Assembly: GCF_040219335.1 (NCBI RefSeq)
Contig: NZ_JAVJSQ010000014.1
Coordinates: 219,836 to 283,835 of the forward strand
Origin: Gimesia sp.
GTDB lineage: Bacteria > Planctomycetota > Planctomycetia > Planctomycetales > Planctomycetaceae
Reading direction: 5' to 3'
Length of the DNA stretch: 64,000 nt
Shown: piece by piece, positions 10,064 to 21,293 of the stretch
How positions within the stretch are numbered: the first letter of the stretch is position 1
Layout: the number at the start of each line of letters is the position of its first letter
Made by a program: the position numbers and the translations under genes
The notes under the pieces: model-generated
Told to the model about the DNA's origin: nothing
What the model saw: only the letters and a program-made list of their open reading frames with translations
The model's database searches: none

Positions 10064-11539
10064 TCAATCGGCGTAGTCTTTGCCATTCAGGCTATCAACC
10101 ACTGAATGCTGCCAGCCTTCCAGGGCGGCTTTCATCTTCTTGAACCGCTGCGGATCCTGTTTGGACAGATCATGCTGTTCGGATGGATCCTGCTTGAGAT
10201 TATACAGTGTGAATTTCGGCGTCCCCTTTTTGTTTTCCATTTTCAGGACTTTATAATCGCCGTCGATCAGTGCAGCAGAACCCGGAAGTTTATCCTGGGA
10301 ATACTGTGTTTTCAGACTGCCTGCATCGGCATCCGGAACCGGTCCGGGTGGGTTGGGTTTGCCGGGAGACTGCTGTTTCTGCAGCGCCAGTAGAATATCC
10401 GTGCTGCGTTTAGGATGCCCCTTCGTGGGATAGGTCCAGAAACCCATCGGTTTGTTACGGGACATTTTGTGTCCTTCGATGAGGGGCAGCAGGCTTTCAC
10501 CATCCAACGTAGGCTGATGTGAGACCTTCGCGCCGGTCACAGCAAGCACTGTCGGATAGATGTCAATGGTGCCGCAGGGCATGTCTGAGATTTCCGGTTT
10601 CTTGATGACCGCTGGCCACTCGATCAGGGATGGCACGCGAATGCCCCCTTCCCAGAGGTTCCCTTTATAACCGGCCAGACCGCCGGTCGCCTGAGAGCGG
10701 GGTCCGTCTTTTTTGAACTGGGGAGGTCGGGGACCGTTATCGCTGGTGAACCAGAGCAGAGTATTTTCCGCGAGCCCCAGATCACGGAGCTGCCTTCTCA
10801 GATGCCCCATTGCGCGGTCGACGCCGCTGATTTCACCAAAATAGTTCTGGAAAGCAGAATTCTGATTGGGATACAGGGATTTGAGTTCGTCCACCGCCTC
10901 GTGGGGCAGATGCGGATTACCAAACCAGATGACTGCCAGGAAGGGCTGCTCTTTTTTCTGAGCTCCCTTCATGAAGTCGAGCGCCGCATCGACGGTGACG
11001 CGAGAACTTTCTCCCTTGAGCTGCTCGACCATTCCGTTATGGCTCATGTAAGGATCGTTTTCATAGAAGTTCGGACTCGAAACCCATTCGTCAAAGCCGC
11101 TGTTCCCCGGAGAGACAGGACTGTTAGCCTGCACCGAACCGAGGTGCCATTTCCCGAAGTGACCGGTTGTGTAACCGGCAGACTTGACCGCCTCAGCGAC
11201 TGTGACTTCCTGCGGACGCAAGGTATGTCCCCAGCTGAAGCAGGCGAAGCGGTTCGGGTGTCGTCCGGTCAGAAAACTGCCTCGAGTAGGCGAACAGACG
11301 GGCGCTGCTGCATAAAAGCGGTCCAGCCGCAGACCAGAGGCAGCCATATCATCCAGATGCGGCGTCTTGATTACGGGATGTCCGTTAAAGGAAGTTTCGC
11401 CCCAGCCCTGGTCGTCGGTCATGCAGAGCACGATATTCGGCCGTGCTGCTTTTTCAGCGGCGTGCAGGCTGACAAGGGTACTGGAGAAACAGAATCCACA
11501 GAGAAGGAGCAAAGCGGAGCAGACGAAGCGACGTATCAT
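10064..11539 (-). CDS. Secreted sulfatase, formylglycine-dependent
   Basis: A 491-residue protein of the alkaline-phosphatase-superfamily sulfatases. The start at 11537-11539 gives a proper signal peptide (MIRRFVCSALLLLCGFCFSS...). The metal-binding N-terminal segment RPNIVLCMTDDQGWGE is followed by CSPTR with C82 as the residue expected to become formylglycine, then GKWHLG and the TSDNG metal-ligand region. It probably removes sulfate esters from polysaccharides outside the cytoplasm. The specific substrate cannot be assigned. It lies divergent from the ROK kinase gene. Confidence 0.93.
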   Translation of the reverse strand: MIRRFVCSALLLLCGFCFSSTLVSLHAAEKAARPNIVLCMTDDQGWGETSFNGHPVIKTPHLDDMAASGLRLDRFYAAAPVCSPTRGSFLTGRHPNRFACFSWGHTLRPQEVTVAEAVKSAGYTTGHFGKWHLGSVQANSPVSPGNSGFDEWVSSPNFYENDPYMSHNGMVEQLKGESSRVTVDAALDFMKGAQKKEQPFLAVIWFGNPHLPHEAVDELKSLYPNQNSAFQNYFGEISGVDRAMGHLRRQLRDLGLAENTLLWFTSDNGPRPPQFKKDGPRSQATGGLAGYKGNLWEGGIRVPSLIEWPAVIKKPEISDMPCGTIDIYPTVLAVTGAKVSHQPTLDGESLLPLIEGHKMSRNKPMGFWTYPTKGHPKRSTDILLALQKQQSPGKPNPPGPVPDADAGSLKTQYSQDKLPGSAALIDGDYKVLKMENKKGTPKFTLYNLKQDPSEQHDLSKQDPQRFKKMKAALEGWQHSVVDSLNGKDYAD

Positions 11540-11918
11540 ATTGTGACCTCGGGGTTGAATCGGGGAGGCAGGTAAGCGAGTCGATATTTCATCCTGTCCC
11601 AAATCAGACAGGGCGCCAAGGTTCTTTCCCGGGCCGGCACTGATTTTCTGCAAAGTTCTTCTGAGCACGCTCTCATGCCTGAAATGCCGGGTTCGGGAGC
11701 CTGAATTGCCGTGCTGATGATTGCATCCCCCCTGCCTGCTCGGCTATACTTCTCACGTGTATCCGGACCTCCCTCTGAACTGACGTCGATTGCTGTTTTC
11801 CCCTGCCACAATCAACTTACGTCTTCAAGGCAATGATTGAGACTGCCCCAGCCTCATTCGGGGCACGTTTGAGAGTCGTTCCAGAATTCCAGAGAAATAC
11901 AGAGGAACCCCAGGCAAC
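11540..11918. other. Divergent intergenic region, sulfatase / ROK kinase
   Basis: A 379-bp gap between genes that point away from each other, so it should carry promoters for both. A candidate rightward promoter is listed separately. I see no RNA gene and no strong repeat. Confidence 0.5.
11721..11750 (+). promoter_or_regulatory. Candidate sigma-70-type promoter for the ROK kinase gene
   Basis: TTGCAT (11721-11726) and TATACT (11745-11750) are separated by 18 bp on the plus strand, about 170 bp before the start codon. Pattern match only. Confidence 0.45.
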
Positions 11919-12932
11919 ATGAATCCGACAAAGCCTCAAGAACCTTATTTTGTCGGCATTGATATCGGTGGTACGAACGTCAAGGTCGGTATCGTTGATG
12001 ATGCCGGCCAGACACTTGCCTTCTGTAAAACGAGCACCGACGTCCCTTCAGGCGTTGAGGCGGGCCTGAAAAACATCTACCAGGCCATCGACGATGCCCT
12101 GGCTAACTGTCGGCTGACGATGGATGACATCAAAGCCATCGGTATCGCCACTCCCGGCACGATGGATATTCCCGGGGGCAAACTGGTCGATCCGCCGAAC
12201 CTTCCGACCTGGAAAGGTTTTCCGATCCGCCAGACCGTCTGTGATCATTACGGCGGCAAACCGACGATCTACCAGAACGATGCCAACGCGGCCGCCTATG
12301 GAGAATACTGGATCGGCGGTGCCCGCGAGGCTCATAGTCTGGTGTTCTGGACACTGGGCACGGGCATTGGATGTGGTATTATTATAGACGAAATGATCAT
12401 CGAAGGTCGTCACTCACACGGAGGCGAATGTGGACACATCGTCATCCAGATGGATGAAGGACGGTTATGTGATTCAGGACAATATGGTACACTCGAAGCT
12501 TACGCGGGTGGCACGTCCCTGGTAAAGCGCTGCCAGGAACAGCTGGACGCCGGTCGCGAGTCCGTCCTGAATGACATGCTGCAGCAGGGCCAGGAACTGA
12601 CTCCCCTGCTGATCTCCGAGGCCGGAGAACAAAACGACGAACTGGCAACAGAGCTGATTATGGAATCCGCCCGCTGCCTGGGAGTCGGCACGACAAACCT
12701 GATGCACACCATCGATCCGGACATGGTTCTGTTCGGCGGTGCAGTGACATTCGGAGGCAAGGGTACTGCCCAGGGAGATCGTTTCCTGCAGCGCATCAAG
12801 GAAGAGGTCCAACAACGCGCGTTCTCGGTTCCCTACGAGAACACGATCATCGACTACGCAGAACTCGGAGCAGACGCCGGATACATTGGCGTCGCCGGCT
12901 GTGCGCGACTGGCCTGCCTCAAAGCAGAATAA
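11919..12932 (+). CDS. ROK-family sugar kinase (glucokinase-like)
   Basis: A 337-residue ROK-family protein. The N-terminal phosphate loop VGIDIGGTNVKVGIVDD, the catalytic-Asp region YQNDANAAAYGEYW and the GTGIGCGIIID loop are present, so ATP-dependent sugar phosphorylation in the cytoplasm is likely. The usual ROK zinc motif CxCGxxGCxE reads CDSGQYGTLE here: the first Cys is kept while the second and third are replaced by Ser and Thr. Glucose is the most likely substrate by family, but other sugars are possible. It is followed 65 bp later by lepA on the same strand. Confidence 0.9.
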   Translation: MNPTKPQEPYFVGIDIGGTNVKVGIVDDAGQTLAFCKTSTDVPSGVEAGLKNIYQAIDDALANCRLTMDDIKAIGIATPGTMDIPGGKLVDPPNLPTWKGFPIRQTVCDHYGGKPTIYQNDANAAAYGEYWIGGAREAHSLVFWTLGTGIGCGIIIDEMIIEGRHSHGGECGHIVIQMDEGRLCDSGQYGTLEAYAGGTSLVKRCQEQLDAGRESVLNDMLQQGQELTPLLISEAGEQNDELATELIMESARCLGVGTTNLMHTIDPDMVLFGGAVTFGGKGTAQGDRFLQRIKEEVQQRAFSVPYENTIIDYAELGADAGYIGVAGCARLACLKAE

Positions 12933-12997
12933 AATTAAAACGTGCCCGGTAGAATAAACGCCGGGCGGTCTGAACGACAGGAAACCGAGATACCTTT

Positions 12998-14806
<1,809 letters not shown>

Positions 14807-14822
14807 TTCGACTCGAGCGGAA

Positions 14823-15173
14823 CTACTCTTCGACGTCTGCCAGTAATGCTTCGAGCGCCTGGGTGCAGCCTTTCATTGAGATCACAGCCTGCTCAAAGTT
14901 GGTGTGCAGTGATGCTTCCGGCGCATCCAGTGCAAACTGATCAGTGGCTTTGCGGAGCCGACTGATTTTTTTGCGGAGCATCTTGAGATACGCGTCCGGA
15001 TCATCCACGCGGGTTTCCAGTGCCCGCGAAGCATCAAAGACAGCCCGCGTGATTCCCATGAGCTCCGGGTAATCGTCGACTTCATCGCAGTGCTTGATAA
15101 ACGTGCGCACCATCCAGGCATGCGCCAGGACCACCTGACTGCGCTCTACCAGTTCCTGTTTGCTGATCGACAT
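14823..15173 (-). CDS. Hypothetical protein, small helical
   Basis: A 116-residue protein of unknown family, convergent with lepA (16 bp between stops). Composition suggests a mostly helical cytoplasmic protein, with a basic stretch (YLKMLRKKISRLRK) in the middle and an acidic C-terminus. No catalytic motif is visible. The ATG at 15171-15173 is preferred over a TTG 24 bp upstream. The region AWMVRTFIKHCDEVDDYPELMGI is clearly protein-like. Confidence 0.7.
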   Translation of the reverse strand: MSISKQELVERSQVVLAHAWMVRTFIKHCDEVDDYPELMGITRAVFDASRALETRVDDPDAYLKMLRKKISRLRKATDQFALDAPEASLHTNFEQAVISMKGCTQALEALLADVEE

Positions 15174-15292
15174 GACGTCACTCTGATTGAAACTCAACGT
15201 CTTTCACCGGCGGGCACCTCGATGGTCCCGCACTTCATCGCTCTGAAAGTAACGCTTCAGAAGCAGACATGCAAGAGTGGGCTCAGCTCGAA

Positions 15293-15988
15293 TCAGATGG
15301 CATGAGTGAAGTCGTCGCCGCGGTAGTACTCATAGAACAGACGGCCGATTTCATCGCTGAGTCGCGAGAGGTACTCTTTCTTGAACTTGGAGAACGTGAC
15401 TTCCGAGGTCGCCCGCGGAGCCCTGAGCGGATAGAAGGACGTGATCTCTTTGCTGTAGAGTTTATCGCCTTCGCCGTTTTCATCCATTTCATAGACCGTG
15501 ACCATCCCTTCGGCGCGACCACGGTAGAGGTCAGAACTGTTTTCTTCGTAGAGACTGTATTTATGCAGTTCGATATGAATCACGTATGTCACATCGAAGG
15601 CTTCGCCGATTTCTTCCGGCTTGTCCCAGTCCGGGTTCTCATCCATCCAGGCACGAATCCGATCAGGATTGACCATCTTCACTCCATGCTGATGCAACTG
15701 GAAGGTGGTGTACTTCGCCAGGTCGTTGTGAATGCCATCGAAGTTGTACTGCAGTTCCAGTGGTGCATAACAGACGATCGCGACGGTTACATCCTTGTCG
15801 GTCAGTGACTTTGAAGTCTGGGCATCGAAGTCCGGCTCAATCGAAGGCGGCCCCCCGATCAGGTAACCCAGCAGGATGAAATAGTTGCAGCCCGACAGCG
15901 TCGTACACAATATCAGCACCAGTGCCAGCTTGCTGACTGCCTGCAAAAACCGTTTATGAATACGTTGTTTCAACGAAAAACTGTTCAT
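15293..15988 (-). CDS. Hypothetical lipoprotein, paralogue of the upstream gene
   Basis: A 231-residue protein with a lipoprotein signal peptide ending in LSGC. It is a paralogue of the next gene upstream: both share the order lipobox, acidic loop, a strand like VTVAIVCYAP/VLVICSTP, a DxxYVIHIE/DYIIHVDI segment, a GxAxGxVxxYE strand and a closing stretch of LDRIxxxIGRxFYxYxxxxE type. No database family comes to mind. A cell-envelope role is likely from the lipoprotein signal. The start at 15986-15988 places the signal peptide at the N-terminus. Confidence 0.8.
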   Translation of the reverse strand: MNSFSLKQRIHKRFLQAVSKLALVLILCTTLSGCNYFILLGYLIGGPPSIEPDFDAQTSKSLTDKDVTVAIVCYAPLELQYNFDGIHNDLAKYTTFQLHQHGVKMVNPDRIRAWMDENPDWDKPEEIGEAFDVTYVIHIELHKYSLYEENSSDLYRGRAEGMVTVYEMDENGEGDKLYSKEITSFYPLRAPRATSEVTFSKFKKEYLSRLSDEIGRLFYEYYRGDDFTHAI

Positions 15989-16056
15989 CGTGTGATCCTT
16001 CACAACTCCGAATTGATGTTCTGGTCTGCTGTCCTGCACCAAACTGAAAGTGACGA

Positions 16057-16773
16057 TTAGTAAATTTCTTCACTGGAATGGTAGTTATAGAAGAAGCGAC
16101 CAATCTGATCGGCGATGCGATCAAGGTATTTCTTTCTGAAGACTTTGGGAGATTCCTGTTCAATTGAGACCGGCATATGGCTCGGAAACTCTGAGGTGTA
16201 GTTGGTCTCGAAGACAGACAGTGCCCGGCGATACCCGTCGACATCCTGCACTTCATAGGCAGAGACGGTACCGTATGCTTTTCCGCGAAGCAGGTTCGGG
16301 CTGTTGGGCTCGCGGTAATCGAACTCGTCGATGTCGACGTGAATGATGTAATCGACCTCGAAGTTTTCCGCCAGTTGATCCACGTCGTTCCAGACGCCAC
16401 CGTTGTCATCGAGCCAGGTCGCGACTTCACCGGTATCCTGAACCACGATTTCCCGACGCTTCAGATCGTAAGTAATCTGTTCCAGCAGATCGTAATTCAG
16501 GGACGGATAATCGGAACGGATCGATTCGGGAGTCGAACAGATCACCAGGACCTTTTTATGTTCTTCCGACAGATCGATGTTGGTCCGCCTGGTAAATTCG
16601 CAGGTGACCAGGGGATCGCCAAAGAATAATTTTCCGGCCATTACGCCCAGAGAACATCCGCTGGCCTCCAGACAGACCAGCGCCAGCAGCACCACGACGC
16701 AATAGCGTCGGGGAGTGGAGAGTCTGCTTTCGATCTGTTGTTTCAGTCGCATCATTTCAGCCATCCTTGGCAT
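16057..16773 (-). CDS. Hypothetical lipoprotein, first of a tandem pair
   Basis: A 238-residue lipoprotein (signal peptide about 20-40, lipobox ASGC), 68 bp upstream of its paralogue in the same direction, so likely co-transcribed. The mature part contains CEFTRRTNIDLSEEHKKVLVICSTPES and a C-terminal YLDRIADQIGRFFYNYHSSEE that aligns with the downstream protein. An in-frame ATG three codons later is an alternative start. Function unknown. Confidence 0.78.
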   Translation of the reverse strand: MPRMAEMMRLKQQIESRLSTPRRYCVVVLLALVCLEASGCSLGVMAGKLFFGDPLVTCEFTRRTNIDLSEEHKKVLVICSTPESIRSDYPSLNYDLLEQITYDLKRREIVVQDTGEVATWLDDNGGVWNDVDQLAENFEVDYIIHVDIDEFDYREPNSPNLLRGKAYGTVSAYEVQDVDGYRRALSVFETNYTSEFPSHMPVSIEQESPKVFRKKYLDRIADQIGRFFYNYHSSEEIY

Positions 16774-16844
16774 GAACCGCTAAGATTTGTTGTGATAGAT
16801 TTGATTTGAAAGGCGGGTTCTCACGCGCTGATGTGGCGTAAGTA

Positions 16845-17336
16845 TTAACATGTCATCCTGAAAGCCCACTCCATCACGGTGATCGAAGTCAGACCACAGA
16901 TCAGCCAGAGCAGACAGAGTTCAGGATTGGAGATCAGCCAGAGCCGTCTGTGATACACACTGATCCAGGACCAGGGAATCATAGCCAGACAGACCAGTGC
17001 CAGAATCAACCCGGACGTATTGGCCTGGGCAGACTGACTTAACTGACCTCGAACAAAATGTGAAAAGGAAGTTGTCATCCCACAACTGGGACAGGGAATT
17101 GAGAATTGATTTTTGATGACGCAGGGTGCAAAACCGAGTTGTTGATGTGAACCGAAGCCTCGCGGATCCGGCTGAATTCGAATCGCAACCCAAAATCCGC
17201 CGATCAGAAACAGACTCCAGCAAATCAACAGCAGCCGCAGTTTCCATCCAATGGGCATGCCCGGATGTAATTCACGCAGCGCCGACAACAGCCGATTGTC
17301 TGATGTTCTGGCAGTGGGTTTGGAATTGAAATTCAT
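16845..17336 (-). CDS. DUF2752 membrane protein
   Basis: A 163-residue membrane protein with about three or four helices. The hallmark CPSCGMTTSFSHFVRG of DUF2752 is present (the CPxCGxTxxF signature, position about 90-105). The function of the family is not established. It stands between the tandem lipoproteins and dapF on the same strand with moderate gaps. Confidence 0.85.
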   Translation of the reverse strand: MNFNSKPTARTSDNRLLSALRELHPGMPIGWKLRLLLICWSLFLIGGFWVAIRIQPDPRGFGSHQQLGFAPCVIKNQFSIPCPSCGMTTSFSHFVRGQLSQSAQANTSGLILALVCLAMIPWSWISVYHRRLWLISNPELCLLWLICGLTSITVMEWAFRMTC

Positions 17337-17431
17337 TGTTGAGAATGAGAGAAGCCGAGGTTTATCAGTTCTATAATTTTACTGCAAGACCAGATCCGGA
17401 AAATGTCCGTCTGCTCCTCACAGGCTACCAT

Positions 17432-18271
17432 TTATTGAGGCCCCGTCCAGATTCCCTCGTAGACTTCGACAGCAGGACCGGTCATATAGACTTCTCCCGC
17501 CTCGGCCCACTCGAGCCGTAAATCACCGCCGGGCAAGTGGATAAGCACATTTCGTTCAGACCGACCCGTCAAAACACCGGCCACCGCAGAAGCACAGGCT
17601 CCGGTGCCACAAGCCTGGGTTTCGCCGGAACCTCGCTCCCAGACGCGCATCTTCAGTTCAGAAGGAGAAACGACTTCGATGAATTCCGCGTTGACCCGAT
17701 TGGGGAACATCGGATGCACTTCTACTTTCGGTCCGATGCCATGCACCCAGTGATCATTGAGTTCGTCAACGAAGGTAATACAGTGCGGGTTCCCCATGGA
17801 TACACAGGTCACTTTCAGGCTCTGATCACCCAGATCCAGATCGGCATCGACCGGGGGATCGCCGGGGAGCAGCGTGGGAATCTCGGCGCTTTTGAGAATC
17901 GGCTGTCCCATGTTGACCCGCACCTGACTGACGCGGCTTCCCGCCAGTTCCAGGTCCAGATGCAGTACACCAGCACCGGTTTCGATCTTCAATGTCTGCT
18001 GTTTCGCGATCCCATGATCGTAAACGTACTTCGCGACACAACGCACGCCGTTCCCGCACATTTCCGACTCACTGCCATCTGCATTGAACATCCGCATGCG
18101 GGCGTCGGCTTTTTCCGACGGGCAAATCAGAATCAGTCCGTCCGATCCGATGCCTTTGTGCCGGTCGCTGACCGCCATCGCCAGGCTGGCAATGTCCTCT
18201 GGGAGGGACTCTTCAAAACAGTTGACATAGACGTAGTCGTTGCCGGCTCCGTGCATCTTGGTAAATTTCAT
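17432..18271 (-). CDS. dapF: Diaminopimelate epimerase
   Basis: DapF (279 aa) interconverts LL- and meso-diaminopimelate for lysine and peptidoglycan. The N-terminus [16 protein letters not shown] fixes the start at 18269-18271. The two catalytic cysteines sit in EMCGNGVRC and in [10 protein letters not shown]. The frame is open upstream through an 18-bp tandem repeat, but that part is not protein-like. Presence of dapF fits a planctomycete with a peptidoglycan pathway. Confidence 0.96.
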   Translation of the reverse strand: MKFTKMHGAGNDYVYVNCFEESLPEDIASLAMAVSDRHKGIGSDGLILICPSEKADARMRMFNADGSESEMCGNGVRCVAKYVYDHGIAKQQTLKIETGAGVLHLDLELAGSRVSQVRVNMGQPILKSAEIPTLLPGDPPVDADLDLGDQSLKVTCVSMGNPHCITFVDELNDHWVHGIGPKVEVHPMFPNRVNAEFIEVVSPSELKMRVWERGSGETQACGTGACASAVAGVLTGRSERNVLIHLPGGDLRLEWAEAGEVYMTGPAVEVYEGIWTGPQ

Positions 18272-18279
18272 CGTCGCTT

Positions 18280-18315
18280 TTCTTTTCTCTGATCTTATTC
18301 TTTTCTCTGATCTTA
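18280..18315. repeat. 18-bp perfect tandem duplication in the dapF leader
   Basis: Two head-to-tail copies of an 18-bp unit (TTCTTTTCTCTGATCTTA) at 18280-18297 and 18298-18315, just upstream of the dapF start. On the dapF strand each copy supplies a purine-rich GAGAAAAGAA, the nearer of which could act as the ribosome site. Confidence 0.9.
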
Positions 18316-18360
18316 TACAGGCTCTGGACAATTCCCGTCAGCCCTGGAATGTATTCTCTA

Positions 18361-19380
18361 TTATTCTGGCGTTTTCAGCCCCAGAAAGATACTCCGCCGC
18401 AGGGCATTATCGCGTCCGGAAAACGCATCTTCGTTTCCGGGCAGGATATTTTCCAGCGTGGTGGCCATCATGTGGAACTTCGCATCCACATCATCTGCAT
18501 AATGCACCAGCAGTGCTTCCGGGGTATGCGGGGCGATGGGCGAGCCCCATTCGGGCAGATTCTGATGCGAGACAATCATATGTTCCAGTCGCAGCAGTGT
18601 CTCAGGGCTGAGTTCCTCAAATTTTCGGGCGTGCTCCCGTACGAGATCGCGGCCCAGCAGGATATGGCCGATCAATCGTCCCGCTGGTGTATAGCTGGAG
18701 GCATGCGGTTTGTAATCGAGTTCGATCAGCTTGCCGATGTCGTGCAGGATGGCCCCTGCTACCACCAGAGATTTGTTCAGCGGCGGTTGCATCTCCCGGT
18801 AATAGTCGCTGTATTTGTCGGCCAGATAACAGGCGGTCCGTGTAACTGAAAGTACATGTTCCAGAAAGCCTCCGGTGAACGCATGATGATTTCTGCTGGC
18901 CGCAGCGATCACTTTGATCTGGTCTGCATATTCATCCAGGATGTCCAGCACCAGATCGCGCAAGGGTTCCTCGGTAATCTGTTCGCGGGCAATGTCCGTC
19001 AGCTCTGCAAACATCTCAACACTGGAGTAACGAGAACGTTTAAAATACAGGCCGGAGTCGAATCCATCCTCGGCGTCTTCGTCATTCACTGGACGAATGC
19101 GGTCAATGTCCAGTTGCGGACCGTACTTACTTTCGTCATAGCGGGCACGGACTTTGTAGAACTCCCCCTCGCTCCAGTTGGTCTCACAGTCTTCAAACCA
19201 GGTAGTGTCGCTCCAGATCATCGCGGTGGCCACTGTCGCATGGTCGCGGAACTGGACCCGAAAATAAGGTTTCCCGTCCCGCGTGTTGGAACGCTGCCGG
19301 GAAACAAGCAGGACAAAACTGTCCGCCATCTGTCCGGGTTCCATTTCACTCAACAGCATCACTTCTTTTGCGGTGTTCAT
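18361..19380 (-). CDS. YhaM-type 3'-5' exoribonuclease (OB fold + HD domain)
   Basis: A 339-residue protein like Bacillus YhaM/CBF1. Residues about 10-105 look like an OB-fold nucleic-acid-binding domain (DGKPYFRVQFRDHATVATAMIW). Residues about 155-310 are an HD domain with metal ligands in FLEHVLSV, AILHDIGK and the later MIVSHQ. The likely role is 3'-5' trimming of RNA or DNA in the cytoplasm. It is divergent from the Fe-S carrier gene. Confidence 0.87.
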   Translation of the reverse strand: MNTAKEVMLLSEMEPGQMADSFVLLVSRQRSNTRDGKPYFRVQFRDHATVATAMIWSDTTWFEDCETNWSEGEFYKVRARYDESKYGPQLDIDRIRPVNDEDAEDGFDSGLYFKRSRYSSVEMFAELTDIAREQITEEPLRDLVLDILDEYADQIKVIAAASRNHHAFTGGFLEHVLSVTRTACYLADKYSDYYREMQPPLNKSLVVAGAILHDIGKLIELDYKPHASSYTPAGRLIGHILLGRDLVREHARKFEELSPETLLRLEHMIVSHQNLPEWGSPIAPHTPEALLVHYADDVDAKFHMMATTLENILPGNEDAFSGRDNALRRSIFLGLKTPE

Positions 19381-19806
19381 ATCGTCTGCCCTCAGTATGT
19401 GTTTCAGAAGATAATTTCTCTTCGCATTTTAGGGCCGAAGTGCCGTAAGTGCAAAAGAGGATGTTCAGTGTCCCTCACACAATACCAGACTTATTGCTCC
19501 ACATATACGAATAGGAGTCCCTCTGTCCGAACCTGGCCTGGAAGCCCAAAACCCTTTCATTTCAGCACTTGAAAGGAGTCCCGCTTTGCGATAAATATAT
19601 TTAAGACGAATCTCGCCTGTTTGATCAGATCTGAGCAAAATGCATCTCGGAAAAGATTGAAACCCTGCTATAATAACAGGAGCTCAATAACGGCAAACAG
19701 GCTCGCTCCTACCCGTGGTGAATTTCAGATTTTTGACCTGTTTTTGCCGATAAACTCAATGCGCGGGTCAAGCAACCAGACTTTTTTCAATTGGAGATTA
19801 TTTTCC
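19381..19806. other. Divergent intergenic region, YhaM-like / IscA-like
   Basis: A 426-bp gap between diverging genes. It holds the candidate extended -10 promoter for the Fe-S carrier (19666-19674), implying a leader of about 130 nt. An in-frame extension of the downstream gene up to 19621 exists but is not protein-like. No further feature seen. Confidence 0.5.
19666..19674 (+). promoter_or_regulatory. Extended -10 promoter for the IscA-like gene
   Basis: TGCTATAAT: a consensus TATAAT (19669-19674) with an upstream TGn, the extended -10 form, which does not need a good -35. No clear -35 is visible 17 bp upstream. Confidence 0.55.
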
Positions 19807-20145
19807 ATGGCTGTCACAATTACTGAAAATGCTTCCAACGAACTGAAGCGTTTCAAAGAGAATTCCAATTACAGTGAAGATTCTCTCTTACGTATCGGGA
19901 TCGTTTCCGGTGGTTGCAGTGGTTTCTCGTACGACTTTAAATTCGTTGAACCAGCTGAATACAACGAAGAAAACGATACCATTTCCGAACAACACGGAGT
20001 GAAAGTCGTTGTCGACAAGAAGAGCAGCCTGTTCCTCGACGGTACCACCGTAGACTACTACGAAGGCCTCGACAAACGCGGTTTCACATTCGATAACCCC
20101 AATGCTGTCAAATCCTGCGGATGCGGCAGCAGCTTCTCTGCCTGA
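19807..20145 (+). CDS. IscA/ErpA-type iron-sulfur carrier
   Basis: A 112-residue A-type Fe-S carrier (HesB/IscA family). The start [16 protein letters not shown] is a normal family N-terminus. The three conserved cysteines are present: [10 protein letters not shown], and CGCGSSF at the end. It is expected to deliver clusters to apo-proteins in the cytoplasm. Single gene with a strong terminator. IscA, ErpA and SufA cannot be told apart by sequence here. Confidence 0.93.
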   Translation: MAVTITENASNELKRFKENSNYSEDSLLRIGIVSGGCSGFSYDFKFVEPAEYNEENDTISEQHGVKVVVDKKSSLFLDGTTVDYYEGLDKRGFTFDNPNAVKSCGCGSSFSA

Positions 20146-20206
20146 TTGAGTCTCTAACCGGGCTGACCCCCCGCCTCAATCCAGAGTATTCCGGATAAAG
20201 ATTTTG

Positions 20207-20244
20207 CCGAGGAGCAGAGATTGCTCCTCGGTTTTCTTTGTTTT
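20207..20244 (+). terminator. Rho-independent terminator of the IscA-like gene
   Basis: Perfect 10-bp stem (CCGAGGAGCA at 20207-20216 with TGCTCCTCGG at 20222-20231), 5-nt loop, followed by a T-rich tail. Confidence 0.92.
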
Positions 20245-20479
20245 AGGACGCCGCTCGTTTACATTGATAGTACAGCAACCTGCGGCTCGCATTGACCGGT
20301 TAAGCGAATTCCGGTGAAAGGCTCCCGAAAATCACCATTTACGGGGGCATTCTCAGAGCCAGTCTGCGGCTTCCCACCGGAGTCCCCGGTCGCTATAACT
20401 CAGATTGTCGGTGCTGCTGAAACAGTTTACCGGCATCTTTAACCTGTTAGAGACAATCAACACGAAGGAAACGATCACA

Positions 20480-21262
20480 ATGAAACTGGAAGGGCGAAAT
20501 GCGCTCGTGACGGGCGCCTCCCGGGGCATCGGTCGAGGATGTGCGATTGAAATGGCCAAAGCAGGCGCCAATGTGGCGATCAATTATCGCTCCCATCCCG
20601 AAGAAGCGGAAGAAGCAGCTGAAGAAGCCCGCTCTTACGGCGTGAAAGCCATCACTGTCCAGGCTGATGTCTCTGATCAGGCCTCAGTCGAAGCCGCTGT
20701 GGCCAAGACTGTTGAAGAGTTTGGCAGTCTTGAGCTATTCGTTTCCAACTCTGCCTACAGCGATCGGGAACTGATCCTGGAAGCCGATATGGAAGGTTTC
20801 AAACGGACCATCGATGTGACCATGTGGGGTGCCTTTTTTGGCGTTCGGGCGGCTGCCGCCCAGATGACCAAACAGGGTTCAGGAGGCTCCATTGTCGTCA
20901 TCAGCTCTCCGCATGCGGTCATCGCGATTCCGACCTCAGCCGCTTACAACATGGCGAAAGCCGCCATCGACCATATGGCACGTACCGCTGCCATCGAATT
21001 CGCTCAACATCGCATCCGTGTGAATACCGTCCATCCCGGCTGGATTGACACTCCCGGTGAGCGGAAGTTCTTTACTGATGAGCAGTTGCAGGCAGGTGCG
21101 GAAAACATCCCCTGGAAACGACTGGGAACCCCGAATGAAGTCGGCAAACTGGTGACTTTCCTCTCCAGTCCCGATGCCGATTACATGACCGGCGGTACTA
21201 CCACGATTGATGGTGGAATCAGCCTGCCCTGGTGGTCCAATCGGGCCGAGGGTGCACAGTAA
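20480..21262 (+). CDS. SDR-family oxidoreductase (glucose 1-dehydrogenase-like)
   Basis: A 260-residue classical short-chain dehydrogenase. The cofactor loop TGASRGIGRG is near the N-terminus, the active-site YNMAK in the middle, and GGTTTIDGGISLPWW at the end. Start at 20480 with GAAGGAA 9 bp upstream. The substrate is not determined; close families act on sugars or as 3-oxoacyl reductases. The basic Arg after the Gly loop and the segment INYRSHPEEAEE hint at NADP preference. Confidence 0.92.
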   Translation: MKLEGRNALVTGASRGIGRGCAIEMAKAGANVAINYRSHPEEAEEAAEEARSYGVKAITVQADVSDQASVEAAVAKTVEEFGSLELFVSNSAYSDRELILEADMEGFKRTIDVTMWGAFFGVRAAAAQMTKQGSGGSIVVISSPHAVIAIPTSAAYNMAKAAIDHMARTAAIEFAQHRIRVNTVHPGWIDTPGERKFFTDEQLQAGAENIPWKRLGTPNEVGKLVTFLSSPDADYMTGGTTTIDGGISLPWWSNRAEGAQ

Positions 21263-21293
21263 ATCCGGCAGGGATTCCGGGCCAGAACCCAGT

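Noticed and set aside
12944..12966. GCCCGG/CCGGGC hairpin between the ROK kinase and lepA
   Set aside because: Six-bp stem with an 11-nt loop and no T-run; too weak to call a terminator or attenuator.
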